Shown here: one piece after another, positions 25,923 through 35,040 of the stretch
Layout of the letters: the number at the start of each line of letters is the position of its first letter
Position numbering within the stretch: the first letter of the stretch is position 1
From: Synergistaceae bacterium
GTDB lineage: Bacteria > Synergistota > Synergistia > Synergistales > Aminobacteriaceae
Direction of reading: 5' to 3'
Length of the DNA: 45,679 nt
Assembly: GCA_012521675.1 (NCBI GenBank)
Contig: JAAYLU010000018.1
Span: 1 to 45,679, forward strand
The notes under the pieces: generated by a model
Databases searched by the model: none
What the model was told of the DNA's origin: nothing
What the model saw: the letters and a program-made list of their open reading frames with translations, nothing else
Position numbers and translations under genes: made by a program

Positions 25923-25951
25923 CCGGGGCCTCTCGAAAAGGGAGGCCCCGG
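25923..25951 (-). terminator. GC-rich hairpin after the beta-helix gene
   Basis: A perfect 10-bp stem (25923-25932 with 25942-25951) and nine-base loop stand 15 bases beyond the stop of the gene at 25966-27567. There is no good T-run on either side, so termination may be weak or Rho-assisted. Confidence 0.5.
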
Positions 25952-25965
25952 GCAGAATGGTGCCG

Positions 25966-27567
25966 TCAGTGAGACTTGAGCAGCAGGAGGGGCAGTGCCA
26001 GCAGCAGGGCGAAGGGCGAGTCTCCGACTAAACAGCCGCCGCCTCCGCCCGCGCCCGGGGGCGTCGGTGCGGGGGACTGGCCTCCGCTCTCGTAAGAACC
26101 CATGTCGACCGCTTGCCCCTGCGGTCGGGGCACGCCTCGCTGGTCCACGGGCGGCGCATCCTGGTTGATCCCCGCGTCGATCGCGGAGCTGCCTTCGAGC
26201 AGCGCGTGAGTAGGGGTGGGCCCGCCGTTGTCCGCAAGGGAGCCGAGCATCGGGTCGTCCTGCGTGTTGCCCGCGCCCGGCTGATCAGTGACGGAGAAGG
26301 ACACTTCGACGGTGGAGGAGGAGTCGGCGGTCAGCTGTCCGGTGGAGGCGCCGCCCGACCAGAAGATGCAGTTGGTCGCGGTCGTCTTTGTCATGTTGTG
26401 GCTGTGTATCGCCCCTCCCTGGACGGAGGCGGTGTTCTCGGCAAAAGTGCAGTTGAGGATGACCGGCCTGCTGCTGTTGACGAGCATCATGCCGCCCCCC
26501 GTCTTGGCCGAGTTGGCCGAGAAGGTGCAGTTCACTACCGGGGAGTTGATGTCCGCCCAGAGGCCGCCTCCAATTTCGGCGTTGTTACCGAAAAAGGTGC
26601 ACCCGGCGATCTCCATCTTGGTGAATCCATAATTCACGTACATGCCTCCGCCATCCTCGGCCGCCGTGTTAAGGGAGAAGACGGATTCCTCGATTCTGTT
26701 GTCTGAGTTTTGGAAGCCCGAGTTGTACATGCCTCCCCCGTTTTTTCCCGAGCTGTTGCCGAAGAAACCGCACCCGGACACCTCCAGCGAAGAGCAGGAT
26801 TCATTCGACATCCCGCCACCCATCTGGCCGACGTGATTGTTGCGGAACAGGCATCCCGTGTAGGTGGTCGAGCTGGTGAACTGGTTCGCGACACCTCCTC
26901 CCCGCCATGCTGTGTTGTCGGAGAAGAGGCAGTCCCTGATCTCTACCGGGAGCTTGTTGTGGTAGAGGACGATGCCGCCTCCCAGGTTATCCGCCCGGTT
27001 CCCGGTGAAGTGACAGTTGGCTATCGTCGGGCTTCCATTTACGATGATCATCCCGCCTCCGTGTTCGCCCAGATTTTCCAGCGGGCCGGAGTAGTTCGCA
27101 TTTCCGCCCGTCACGGTGAATCCGTCCAGCGTCGCGCCCGCGCCGACTTTTTCGCATCGCACCACGTGTATGCTGTTGTCGGCGTGGTCCTCCGGGTCGC
27201 CGATGTTTCCGGAGAGCACCGTCTCGTTACTCTCCCAATCTCGCTGCTCCCTCGACGTCTCGCTCCCGGAGAAGCCGCCGAAAATCGCAACGCCCGTCTT
27301 CATAGCGAAGGACTTGTACCGGTCCGTGCCGGTCGTCGGTTTGTATACGCCGGCGGCCACCCAGACCTCGTCGCCGTTGCTTGCGGCCGCAAGCCCGTCC
27401 TGAAGCCTGACGAAGGCATCGGCCCAAGAGGTACCGTCGTTTGTGCCGCTCGCGACCGAGTTGACGTAGACAACCGCCCCCTCCGAGACCTCCGCACCGA
27501 GCAGGAGCAGCGACAGAACGAACGCCCAAAGAATAGTCCGCTTATTGCAGGCAAACCAGTGGCACAT
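25966..27567 (-). CDS. Secreted Synerg-CTERM beta-helix protein
   Basis: The 533-residue protein begins with a signal peptide (RTILWAFVLSLLLLGAEVSEG) and a YVNSVASGTNDGTSWADAF strand. It continues as a right-handed beta-helix with repeats of the GGGM or GGGL plus CxFxxN pattern (about 100-430). Next come a choice-of-anchor-Q-like region (LADNGGPTPT, SSAIDAG, DQRGVPRP) and a C-terminal sorting tail: AGGGGGC, hydrophobic FALLLALPLLLLK, and a short end. The tail marks it for cleavage and surface attachment in Synergistota. Such proteins resemble surface adhesins or carbohydrate-binding proteins; the ligand is unknown. Ribosome site AAGGAGATG fits ATG 27567. Confidence 0.87.
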   Translation of the reverse strand: MCHWFACNKRTILWAFVLSLLLLGAEVSEGAVVYVNSVASGTNDGTSWADAFVRLQDGLAAASNGDEVWVAAGVYKPTTGTDRYKSFAMKTGVAIFGGFSGSETSREQRDWESNETVLSGNIGDPEDHADNSIHVVRCEKVGAGATLDGFTVTGGNANYSGPLENLGEHGGGMIIVNGSPTIANCHFTGNRADNLGGGIVLYHNKLPVEIRDCLFSDNTAWRGGGVANQFTSSTTYTGCLFRNNHVGQMGGGMSNESCSSLEVSGCGFFGNSSGKNGGGMYNSGFQNSDNRIEESVFSLNTAAEDGGGMYVNYGFTKMEIAGCTFFGNNAEIGGGLWADINSPVVNCTFSANSAKTGGGMMLVNSSRPVILNCTFAENTASVQGGAIHSHNMTKTTATNCIFWSGGASTGQLTADSSSTVEVSFSVTDQPGAGNTQDDPMLGSLADNGGPTPTHALLEGSSAIDAGINQDAPPVDQRGVPRPQGQAVDMGSYESGGQSPAPTPPGAGGGGGCLVGDSPFALLLALPLLLLKSH

Positions 27568-27755
27568 GGTATCATCTCCTTCGACTCCGTTTTTAAGGAA
27601 TTCGGTCCCCGAGTCCGTCTTGGAATTTTACCATAACGACAGGGCAGTGTGTAAAAGTCACCGCGTCCAAAGGCTCCTTCCGAGGAACGCAAGGCGGGCG
27701 AAAGAGCGTATAATAAATAAGTTGCGATGGAAGCAAACACTTTCGGAGGTGCCGA

Positions 27756-30650
27756 ATGAAAAGGTACGAGGGATTGACCTCGCGAGAGGTCCTTGAAAGC
27801 AGGGAGATTCACGGCGAGAACACTCTGACCCCGCCCGCCCGGGCGCCGTGGTGGAGGCTCTACCTGGAGAAGTACGACGACCCGGTCATACGAATACTGC
27901 TCATCGCGGCGTGCATAGCCTTCCTGGCCGGGCTGGCGCGCGGGGAATACCTGGAGGCTGTCGGCATAGTGGTCGCGATCTTTCTGGCCACGACCATGGC
28001 CTTCATCAACGAGTACAAGGCGGGAAAGGAGTTCGACATACTCAACAGGGTGAGCGACGACGTGGGCTTCGAGGTGATCCGCGACGGCGAGTACCGCAGC
28101 GTGCCGAGGAGGGACCTGGTCGTGGGGGACATCCTGCTGCTGGAGACCGGCGAGGAGGTTCCGGCCGACGCGTCCGTGCTGGAGGCCGTGTCGCTGCAGG
28201 TGGACGAGTCGACTCTGACCGGCGAGTCCGCGGCCGTCACCAAGCTTCCGGAGGACGACCCCCGGAGCGCGGGGATTCAAAGCAATACAGCCTACCCGTC
28301 GCACCTCGTCTACAGGGGCACGATGGTCCAGGACGGGCACGGGGTCTTCCGCATCGATTCGGTAGGGGACGCCACGGAGATCGGCAGGACCGCGAAAGAG
28401 GCATACGAGACCCCGGACGAGCGCACCCCGTTGAGCCGTCGGCTCGACGGGCTGAGCAAGGTCATAGGGGTCGTCGGATTCGGCGTCGCGGCCGTGCTCT
28501 TCGTATCTCTGAGCCTTCACGCGAAGGTGTCGGGGGAGCTGGAGATGGATCGGGGACAGTGGATCTTCTCGCTCGTGCTGGCCGCGACCTTCCTGGTGGC
28601 CTCGGTGCGCGTGTGGTTGCCGATAGTCTACGACGCGATCGACCTGCTGGGAAGGGAACGCAGGCGACCGGAGTGGCTCGAGAAGGAGGGAGTCTGGCAG
28701 TGGGTCAAGCCGTTGCTCTTCGGGGCTGCCTTCTTCGTAGTTGCCTCCCTCGCGTCCTACCTTGCCGGGGTCCTGCCGTCGTCGCTCGGCGAGTACCTTA
28801 ACGTCGACGCGGGCAGGAAGTTCCTCCAGTTCTTCATGATCTCCATCACCCTCATAGTGGTTGCGGTGCCGGAGGGGCTGGCAATGAGCGTGACCCTCTC
28901 GCTGGCCTACAGCATGAGGAAGATGACCGCGTCCAACAACCTGGTGCGCAAGCTGCACGCGTGCGAGACGATCGGTGCGGCCACCGTGATCTGCACGGAC
29001 AAGACAGGCACCCTGACTCAGAACAGGATGAGGGTGCACGAGCTGAGCGTGCCCGCCTACTCGACGTCGACCGATCTTCTCTACGAGGCTATGGCGGCGA
29101 ACTCGACCGCCAACCTGTCCAAGTCATCGGGCGAGACGGAGGTGCTGGGCAACCCGACCGAGGGCGCTCTGCTGATGTGGCTCTACGAGCGTGGGGAGGA
29201 CTACAGGAGGATAAGGGGTTCCTTCGACGTGATCGACCAGCTCCCCTTCTCGACCGAGAGGAAGTTCATGGCGACGCTGGGCCGGGGGCGCGACGGGCTG
29301 ACGACCCTGCACGCCAAGGGTGCGCCTGAGATCCTTATGGAGAGATGCTCGCGGATCCTGCTCTTCGAGGGCAGCGAGCTGTTCACCGACGATCACAAGG
29401 AGGAGATAATGGCCTCGGTGCGCTCCTTCCAGAGGAGGGGGATGAGAGTGATAGGCCTGGCCTCCCGCCGAATTCCCGAGGGGACGGAAGGGGACGCTTC
29501 GGAGCTGTCCGGCGATCTGACCTGGCTCGGCTTCGCGGCGATCTCCGACCCGGTGCGAGACGACGTGCCCGCTGCGATACGCTCGTGCGCGGAGGCGGGG
29601 ATCGAGGTGAAGATAGTCACCGGCGACAACCGGGAGACCGCGCGGGAGATAGCGAGGCAGATCGGCCTGATCGAGGATGGCGTGGAGGCCGAGCACTCTC
29701 TGCTCACCGGGGACGAGTTCGAGGAGCTGGTCGACAGGCCGGAGTCCCGCGGGAGGATGCTTGACGAGCTGAAGGTGATGTCCAGGGCCAGGCCGTCGCA
29801 CAAGCTGAAGCTGGTCAAGGCCTTGCAGGAGAGGGGAGAGGTGGTGGCTGTCACGGGCGATGGGACCAACGACGCCCCGGCCCTGAACCATGCGAACGTC
29901 GGTCTGTCGATGGGCAAGAGAGGGACGGCCGTGGCCAAGGAGGCCAGCGATATAATACTGCTCGACGACTCGTTCACCAGCATAGTCAACGCGATAATGT
30001 GGGGCAGGGGGCTCTACCAGAACATACAGCGCTTCATCCTCTTCCAGCTGACGGTGAACGTGTCGGCGATGGCGATAGTCCTGCTGGGGCCGGTGATCGG
30101 GATAGAGCTGCCGCTAACTGTCATCCAGATGCTCTGGGTGAACCTGATCATGGATACCTTTGCGGCCCTGGCGCTGGCCACGGAGCCGCCCCATCCAGAG
30201 GTGATGCGCGCAGGGCCGAGGAACCCGGACTCGTTCATAGTCACTCCGGAGATGGCGAGGGGCATATTCGGCTACGGGGCGCTGTTCGTCGTCGCGATGG
30301 CATCGATGTTGCTCTTCATCAGGGGAGGCGGAGTGTCGTCGCGCGAGCTGACGGTCTTCTTCAGCGTATTCGTCATGCTGCAGGTGTGGAACCTGTTCAA
30401 CGCGCGCAGGATGGGGCTGAGCAGCTCTTCGTTCAGCGGACTGAGGGACAACCGTTGGTTCATCGGCATAGTCGTCCTGATAGTCGCCGGACAGGTGCTG
30501 ATGGTGCAGTTAGGCGGCGGTGTCTTCCGCACTGTGCCCCTGTCCGTCCTGGACTGGGTTCTCATAATAATTGCCACGTCGCCCGTGATACTGATAGGGG
30601 AGGCGCTTCGCTTCCTCGCACGTCGCGGAGAGACCGCTCGGGCGACGTAA
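27756..30650 (+). CDS. P-type ATPase, plasma-membrane calcium (P2B) type
   Basis: The 964-residue pump has the phosphorylated Asp in CTDKTGTLT (D415), the actuator motif DESTLTGES, the KGAPE nucleotide loop and the hinge VTGDGTNDAPAL. Membrane segment 4 reads VVAVPEGLAMSVTLSLAYSM, the PEGL form typical of Ca2+ pumps; ACETIGAATVI follows. The residues AVPEGL with NNLVRKLHACET place it nearest the plasma-membrane calcium pump group. An unusual basic stretch (LLGRERRRPEWLEKEGVW) separates two membrane segments before M4. It probably exports Ca2+, although other cations cannot be excluded. Ribosome site GGAGG lies at 27746-27750, before ATG 27756. Confidence 0.88.
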   Translation: MKRYEGLTSREVLESREIHGENTLTPPARAPWWRLYLEKYDDPVIRILLIAACIAFLAGLARGEYLEAVGIVVAIFLATTMAFINEYKAGKEFDILNRVSDDVGFEVIRDGEYRSVPRRDLVVGDILLLETGEEVPADASVLEAVSLQVDESTLTGESAAVTKLPEDDPRSAGIQSNTAYPSHLVYRGTMVQDGHGVFRIDSVGDATEIGRTAKEAYETPDERTPLSRRLDGLSKVIGVVGFGVAAVLFVSLSLHAKVSGELEMDRGQWIFSLVLAATFLVASVRVWLPIVYDAIDLLGRERRRPEWLEKEGVWQWVKPLLFGAAFFVVASLASYLAGVLPSSLGEYLNVDAGRKFLQFFMISITLIVVAVPEGLAMSVTLSLAYSMRKMTASNNLVRKLHACETIGAATVICTDKTGTLTQNRMRVHELSVPAYSTSTDLLYEAMAANSTANLSKSSGETEVLGNPTEGALLMWLYERGEDYRRIRGSFDVIDQLPFSTERKFMATLGRGRDGLTTLHAKGAPEILMERCSRILLFEGSELFTDDHKEEIMASVRSFQRRGMRVIGLASRRIPEGTEGDASELSGDLTWLGFAAISDPVRDDVPAAIRSCAEAGIEVKIVTGDNRETAREIARQIGLIEDGVEAEHSLLTGDEFEELVDRPESRGRMLDELKVMSRARPSHKLKLVKALQERGEVVAVTGDGTNDAPALNHANVGLSMGKRGTAVAKEASDIILLDDSFTSIVNAIMWGRGLYQNIQRFILFQLTVNVSAMAIVLLGPVIGIELPLTVIQMLWVNLIMDTFAALALATEPPHPEVMRAGPRNPDSFIVTPEMARGIFGYGALFVVAMASMLLFIRGGGVSSRELTVFFSVFVMLQVWNLFNARRMGLSSSSFSGLRDNRWFIGIVVLIVAGQVLMVQLGGGVFRTVPLSVLDWVLIIIATSPVILIGEALRFLARRGETARAT

Positions 30651-30671
30651 CTGCCGCGACGAAAGCAAGAA

Positions 30672-30695
30672 AGGGGCGGCCTCGAGGCCGCCCCT
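30672..30695. terminator. Bidirectional hairpin between convergent genes
   Basis: A perfect 24-base palindrome, GC-rich and centred at 30683/30684, separates the calcium pump gene (+) from the DUF3754 gene (-). It has only weak T content on either flank. Confidence 0.65.
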
Positions 30696-30700
30696 GGTCT

Positions 30701-32077
30701 TTAGTTGCTGTAGGTGAATATGTTGTCCCAGAGCTCGTCCAGCCTGAAGAGGGTATCGTCAAGCGACGGGACGACAAGTCTTTCGCCCTCCTCCTTGGTC
30801 AGAAGCCCCTTGTCCTCCAGCTTGCGCAGAGCGTCGTCGACCTCGAAGTCCAGCTCCACTCCGAACCTGTCCTTCAGCCATTCCTCGATTCGGTCGTCCA
30901 GCTCCTCCTCAGTGAAGCTCGTTCCGTTCCGGTTGCGCTCTGTCAGAAGGAACCAGTAGGCCAGCAGCGCCTCCTTGCACTCCTCCTCCTCGGCCTCGTG
31001 AACCAGGAAGTCGAATACGCCGGCGTTGTTGTCAAGGTTGTGAAAGTAGAGGGTCTTCATCAGCTTGGCCTGGTGCCTGTCCTTGGTTATCCTGTACTTG
31101 GAGAAGACCTTGAAGGAGATGGTGCCGACTATCACTAATGCCGCTAGTATCGGGAAGAGCTGCTCTTTGAAGTGAGCCCAGTCGATCGCCCTTCCCGCTA
31201 CGACGGCGGTTACCAGGGTGCCTATCACCAGTATGGCGGGTATGACGCGGTTCACCACTCCGAGGATGCCCGCCGCCAGTGGGAGCAGTATCTTGCCCTT
31301 GTCCACCAGTGTCATCTGTATCGTGATGTCGGGGAAGAGGGTCTGCAGGGTTGAGACAGGGACGTTCTTGAAGGCCTTCAGGAAGATGGTGGGAGTCTCG
31401 TCCGTATCGGCGGGGGCCTTCTTCTCCGGCTTTTTCCCCTGGACGGCCTCCCTGGCCATGCGTTTTTCCCTCTCTCGCTCGGTCTCCGCGGCTGTCTTGA
31501 CGTAGGTTTCGTAGAACTCCTCCACGTCCTCGCTGCTCTTCAACCTGATGAGAATCATAAGCCGCTGGATGACCTCCTCGAGCTCCGGCTCGACCGACTC
31601 CTTCTTTCCACGGAGGGAGCTCCACCAGGAGAGAGGCGTCCTCGGCTTGGGGGCGAACATGCTTCCCCTGCGGAAGATGAGCACCTCGTCGTACTTGTCG
31701 AGGTTGACCTTTATATTCAACCCCCGGGGGGCTGCCTTGGTCATTATCTCGTTGAGTTCCTCTACTGGGAACTCCCGGTAGTTGGCGGCCAGAAGGAGCT
31801 CCTTCAACGCCTCCACCATTTTTGCGAACCGGAGGTCGTGCGACTCGTTGTCGAGGCCGAACTTCAGAGTATCGGCGTCCGGGTTGAATATGTGATACGC
31901 CCTGCGCGCCCTCTTAAGTGTGTCGTGAAAGTCATAGTGGTAGGTAGCCTCCACCAGCTCCGCCACCCTTCGGAACTTCTCGGCGTCCGCCTCTGTCCGC
32001 GACTCCTCGCACAGGGCGTCGACCAGGTCGTCGGTCCTCAGGGGAATGAACTTGTCAAGCTCGGGGTTGATCGCCAT
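30701..32077 (-). CDS. DUF3754 membrane protein
   Basis: The 458-residue protein has a hydrophilic N-terminal half (1-240) with RGSMFAPKPRTPLSWW near 136, then two hydrophobic segments near 270-330 (PLAAGILGVVNRVIPAILVIG and FPILAALVIVGTISFKVF). A C-terminal soluble part contains the conserved LYFHNLDNNAGVFDFLVHEA and EALLAYWFLL of DUF3754, the family that includes eukaryotic TMEM143-like proteins. No enzyme motif is visible and its role is unknown. It lies 79 bases downstream of the CASTOR/POLLUX-like channel on the same strand, which may point to a joint role in ion balance. It ends at the palindromic hairpin. Confidence 0.8.
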   Translation of the reverse strand: MAINPELDKFIPLRTDDLVDALCEESRTEADAEKFRRVAELVEATYHYDFHDTLKRARRAYHIFNPDADTLKFGLDNESHDLRFAKMVEALKELLLAANYREFPVEELNEIMTKAAPRGLNIKVNLDKYDEVLIFRRGSMFAPKPRTPLSWWSSLRGKKESVEPELEEVIQRLMILIRLKSSEDVEEFYETYVKTAAETEREREKRMAREAVQGKKPEKKAPADTDETPTIFLKAFKNVPVSTLQTLFPDITIQMTLVDKGKILLPLAAGILGVVNRVIPAILVIGTLVTAVVAGRAIDWAHFKEQLFPILAALVIVGTISFKVFSKYRITKDRHQAKLMKTLYFHNLDNNAGVFDFLVHEAEEEECKEALLAYWFLLTERNRNGTSFTEEELDDRIEEWLKDRFGVELDFEVDDALRKLEDKGLLTKEEGERLVVPSLDDTLFRLDELWDNIFTYSN

Positions 32078-32156
32078 CTATCTCCCTCCCGCATGCGATC
32101 TTGCGCGCCGGCTGCGCGCTCTTCCAAATGTGTAGTATAGCACGGAGCGCACCTCT

Positions 32157-34496
32157 CTATGCTCGGTCGCACTCCTGCCTGCGCAGAAAAACAATGTCCG
32201 CTCCGCACGGGACCCTGCTCTTCTTGGAGGGGTTGAGAACGACCTTTCGGGCACTGCGCTCTATATGAGCGCCCGTCTCCGGCGGCTCCGGCTCCACCCA
32301 GCCCAGGGGGATGCAGCCGTTGTGAGAACCCCCGAGCAGTTCGGCGAAGGTGGTCCTGTCCGATTCGAACCCGGGGACCGAGTCCTCGACGGGGCTGCAG
32401 GCGATATCCACGTCTCCGTACTGGATGATGGTTCTGAAGAGCTCCTCGAACTCCGGCTGAAGCGCGAAGGTCGTCAGAAGCCTCGCCGTCGTCAGAGGGG
32501 CTATGACGTTCGAGCAGCTCCTTATGTTGCGCACGACGGCCTCCGAGTCCACGGTCAGGGTCTCCACGATAAGGCGGACGTCCTTCTCGACGGCCTCCTC
32601 TATCATGTGGCTCAACATCAGCAGCTTGGAGGTCGTCTCCGCGTCGATCTGGTCGGGCGTGGCGGAGTCAAGCAGGTAGCCGTCCGCCAGCAGCACGATC
32701 ATGTCGAAGGAGGGCAGGTCCAGCGCGGAATTAATCTCCTCCTCGTTGCGGAAGCGGCACTCGGTGAAAGCCACCCCGCCCGGCAGGGGCGAGTTCGAGT
32801 ACTCGTCGTACCAAGCCCTGAACTCCTCGTCGGTCTGGTTGTCCGCGATCGTGACGGACACATCCACCGACGACATCTCGTCGATGATGAAGGGCAGCCT
32901 CGGGTTGACTCCGACTATAAGCAGATCTCCGGAGGGTGGGACGTCCGGGCACCAGGGCGACGGGCCCTCTCCGTCGGCATAGGGCTTCGTCCTGGACTCG
33001 AAGAACGACGCGTCGTAGGAGTCCTCGCTCAGGACGATGACGTCCGTGCCGCCCGGCAGCTCGTCGTCGGGCGGAGGCACCATGACGAACTCGTTGTCCC
33101 GACCCCTGTAGCCCACCGGGACCGACCTCGGGAAGGCATTCATCAGGTCGCGCCACTTCCACGGCGTCCCGTCGGGGAGGGCGACTATGTGAAACTCGTT
33201 CCCTTCAGGGGTGAGGAGCTCGTTGTATATGTCCTCGGCGAAGGGGTTTACGCACATGGCGGCGATCAGCTTTCCCGTGAAAAAGACCGGGTTGAAGAAG
33301 ACCTTCACGCTCCTGTTGCCGAACGGCCGCAGGAACTCCGTGACATGGTAGCTCCTGCTCAGGTCCAGGTAGTTGAGCACTATCACCGGCTCGTGCCTGC
33401 CGCCCTGCTTGCTGTCGAGCAGAGTCTCCAGCGCGACGAGCGTGCGTGTTACCACCGGGTCGTTCAGTCGCTCCGAGAGCCTGCTGTTCGCCGCCCTCTC
33501 GCCCAGCACTATCACGGCCCGGGCCTTGTGTGCCGATATCCTCTCGAGCGCCTCGGCGTTGTGAAAACTGCCGATCCTGGTTATGACCTCCACGTGAGGC
33601 CGGGACTCTATCATCTGGTCGGACGACTCGGGCGGGCGCTCCCTTGCGACCACCACCCTTATAAGCCTCTTCCTCTCGTTGATGCAGTAGCTCTCCAGCT
33701 CATCTATTATGTGAGGGACGCACTCGTTGAAGCCGAGCAGCACGATGTGCCCCTTCTCGCGGACCTCGCCCCGGCCGCTCTTCAGGTCGTCGAGGCGCTC
33801 CATCAGCTTTCCGATGATGATGGCTATCAGCACGCCGTTGAACAGAACTATGCCGATAAAGGAAAGGACCAGGATCGCGACCTTGACCGCGGTCTCCTGC
33901 CCGCTTACCTCGAAGATGCTGTCCGAGCTGATCATCGTTATCAGGGAGAACCAGAGATTGTCGCCGTGCTCGAAGCCGGCCCCGAGGGCGTTCAGTATGG
34001 CAGTGAAGACCCATACGAAGCCGAGCGAGACCAGGATCATGGTCATCACCTGCCGGAGCATCGAGACCTCCAGCAGCCGCTTGAACCGATAGGAGAGGCT
34101 GCGAGCCGCCTCGGAGCTCTTCATGCTGTGGAAGCGAAGCAGCCTGAATATGCGGGGCAGGCGAAGCAGTCGCAGCATGGATGCGCCTCCGCCGGGGAAA
34201 AGGAAGAATAGAAACTCGTCCCACGGGATGGTGGCCACCCAGTCCATCCACCAGTCGGGCAGGTACTCTCGTTTATCCGTCGAATAAGTGAAGAATCGGG
34301 CGGAGAGCTCGACGGCGAATATCGCCGAGAAAAAGAGGTTGCACGTTTCCAACGAATCACTGTCGATAAAGAGCGAGAGCACCGCCGTGACCACCGAGGC
34401 GGAGATAAGCAACAGAAGCACGGCGTCGACAGCCGTGTGTTTGAAGAAGGCGTCGAGCCTCCTGGAGTAGCCCATCTTCTTTGATAGCGACGGCAT
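32157..34496 (-). CDS. CASTOR/POLLUX-like ion channel with two RCK-type domains
   Basis: The 779-residue protein has a voltage-sensor-like membrane part (about 20-125) with a basic segment LRLLRLPRIFRLLRF, then an S5-pore-S6 unit (about 145-230). The pore loop reads SLITMISSDSIF (184-195) where K+ channels have TVGYG, so ion selectivity is likely different. Two cytoplasmic nucleotide-binding-fold domains follow, HIVLLGFNECVPHIIDE at about 250 and DLLIVGVNPRLPFIIDE at about 510, as in CASTOR/POLLUX nuclear channels, which conduct K+ or Ca2+. It heads the pair with the DUF3754 gene. Its ligand is unknown. Confidence 0.8.
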   Translation of the reverse strand: MPSLSKKMGYSRRLDAFFKHTAVDAVLLLLISASVVTAVLSLFIDSDSLETCNLFFSAIFAVELSARFFTYSTDKREYLPDWWMDWVATIPWDEFLFFLFPGGGASMLRLLRLPRIFRLLRFHSMKSSEAARSLSYRFKRLLEVSMLRQVMTMILVSLGFVWVFTAILNALGAGFEHGDNLWFSLITMISSDSIFEVSGQETAVKVAILVLSFIGIVLFNGVLIAIIIGKLMERLDDLKSGRGEVREKGHIVLLGFNECVPHIIDELESYCINERKRLIRVVVARERPPESSDQMIESRPHVEVITRIGSFHNAEALERISAHKARAVIVLGERAANSRLSERLNDPVVTRTLVALETLLDSKQGGRHEPVIVLNYLDLSRSYHVTEFLRPFGNRSVKVFFNPVFFTGKLIAAMCVNPFAEDIYNELLTPEGNEFHIVALPDGTPWKWRDLMNAFPRSVPVGYRGRDNEFVMVPPPDDELPGGTDVIVLSEDSYDASFFESRTKPYADGEGPSPWCPDVPPSGDLLIVGVNPRLPFIIDEMSSVDVSVTIADNQTDEEFRAWYDEYSNSPLPGGVAFTECRFRNEEEINSALDLPSFDMIVLLADGYLLDSATPDQIDAETTSKLLMLSHMIEEAVEKDVRLIVETLTVDSEAVVRNIRSCSNVIAPLTTARLLTTFALQPEFEELFRTIIQYGDVDIACSPVEDSVPGFESDRTTFAELLGGSHNGCIPLGWVEPEPPETGAHIERSARKVVLNPSKKSRVPCGADIVFLRRQECDRA

Positions 34497-34551
34497 CTAC
34501 CGTCCTCCCTTCTTATCTTATCGTCCTGCGGCGTGCCTCTCTACCGTGTCC

Positions 34552-35040
34552 TCACTTGGCCTCCACCGTCAGCAGGACGTCCACTCCCGCGCGCACCCTG
34601 CCGAATGCCGCGCTGAGCGACTTCACCAATTCGCCGGTTGTGATGATCACCGGCGTGAGCAGGGAGGGGGCCTTCGAGGCGACAAGTGCGAGATCGAAGC
34701 GGACTATAGGCTCGCCAGCCTTTACAGTGTCCCCCGCGGAGGCCAGCAGGGCGAAGCCCTCGCCTTCGAGGGAGACAGTGTCTATCCCCACGTGCACAAG
34801 TATCTCCAGGCCGTGCGCCCCCCTGATACCGAAGGCATGCCCGGTTGGGAAGAGGGCCGCCAGCTCGCCGTCGCAAGGGGCGAGCACGTTCCCCCCCTCG
34901 TCCGGCATAAGAGCGACCCCGTCGCCCATCATCCTCTCTGCGAAGACCGGGTCGGGAACCAGCTCCAGCGGCACGACCTTCCCGCTGAGGGGAGCCAGCA
35001 GTTCGAGTCGCTTTCCTTCCAGCCCGAACAAGTCCGTCAC
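34552..35040 (-). CDS. PTS glucose-type Enzyme IIA
   Basis: This 162-residue protein is a stand-alone EIIA of the glucose/GlcNAc family. It has the phosphorylated His in LEILVHVGIDTV (H83) and the partner His in PTGHAFGI (H68), with the usual LLAPLSGKVVPL start and KAGEPIVRFD near 125. It passes phosphate from HPr to the EIIB of the GlcNAc permease at 38040-39422, which lacks a fused EIIA. It is the last gene of the nag operon and overlaps the preceding gene by four bases. It could also serve other glucose-family permeases. Confidence 0.92.
   Translation of the reverse strand: MTDLFGLEGKRLELLAPLSGKVVPLELVPDPVFAERMMGDGVALMPDEGGNVLAPCDGELAALFPTGHAFGIRGAHGLEILVHVGIDTVSLEGEGFALLASAGDTVKAGEPIVRFDLALVASKAPSLLTPVIITTGELVKSLSAAFGRVRAGVDVLLTVEAK

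Noticed and set aside
25966-27567. Autotransporter or phage tail-spike protein
   Set aside because: There is no C-terminal beta-barrel or phage gene context; the C-terminal sorting tail explains the end.
27300-29039. Minus-strand frame of 579 codons
   Set aside because: It covers the start of the beta-helix gene, the divergent promoter region and the antisense of the calcium pump.
32265-34211. Plus-strand frame of 648 codons
   Set aside because: It is antisense to the channel gene and has shadow composition.
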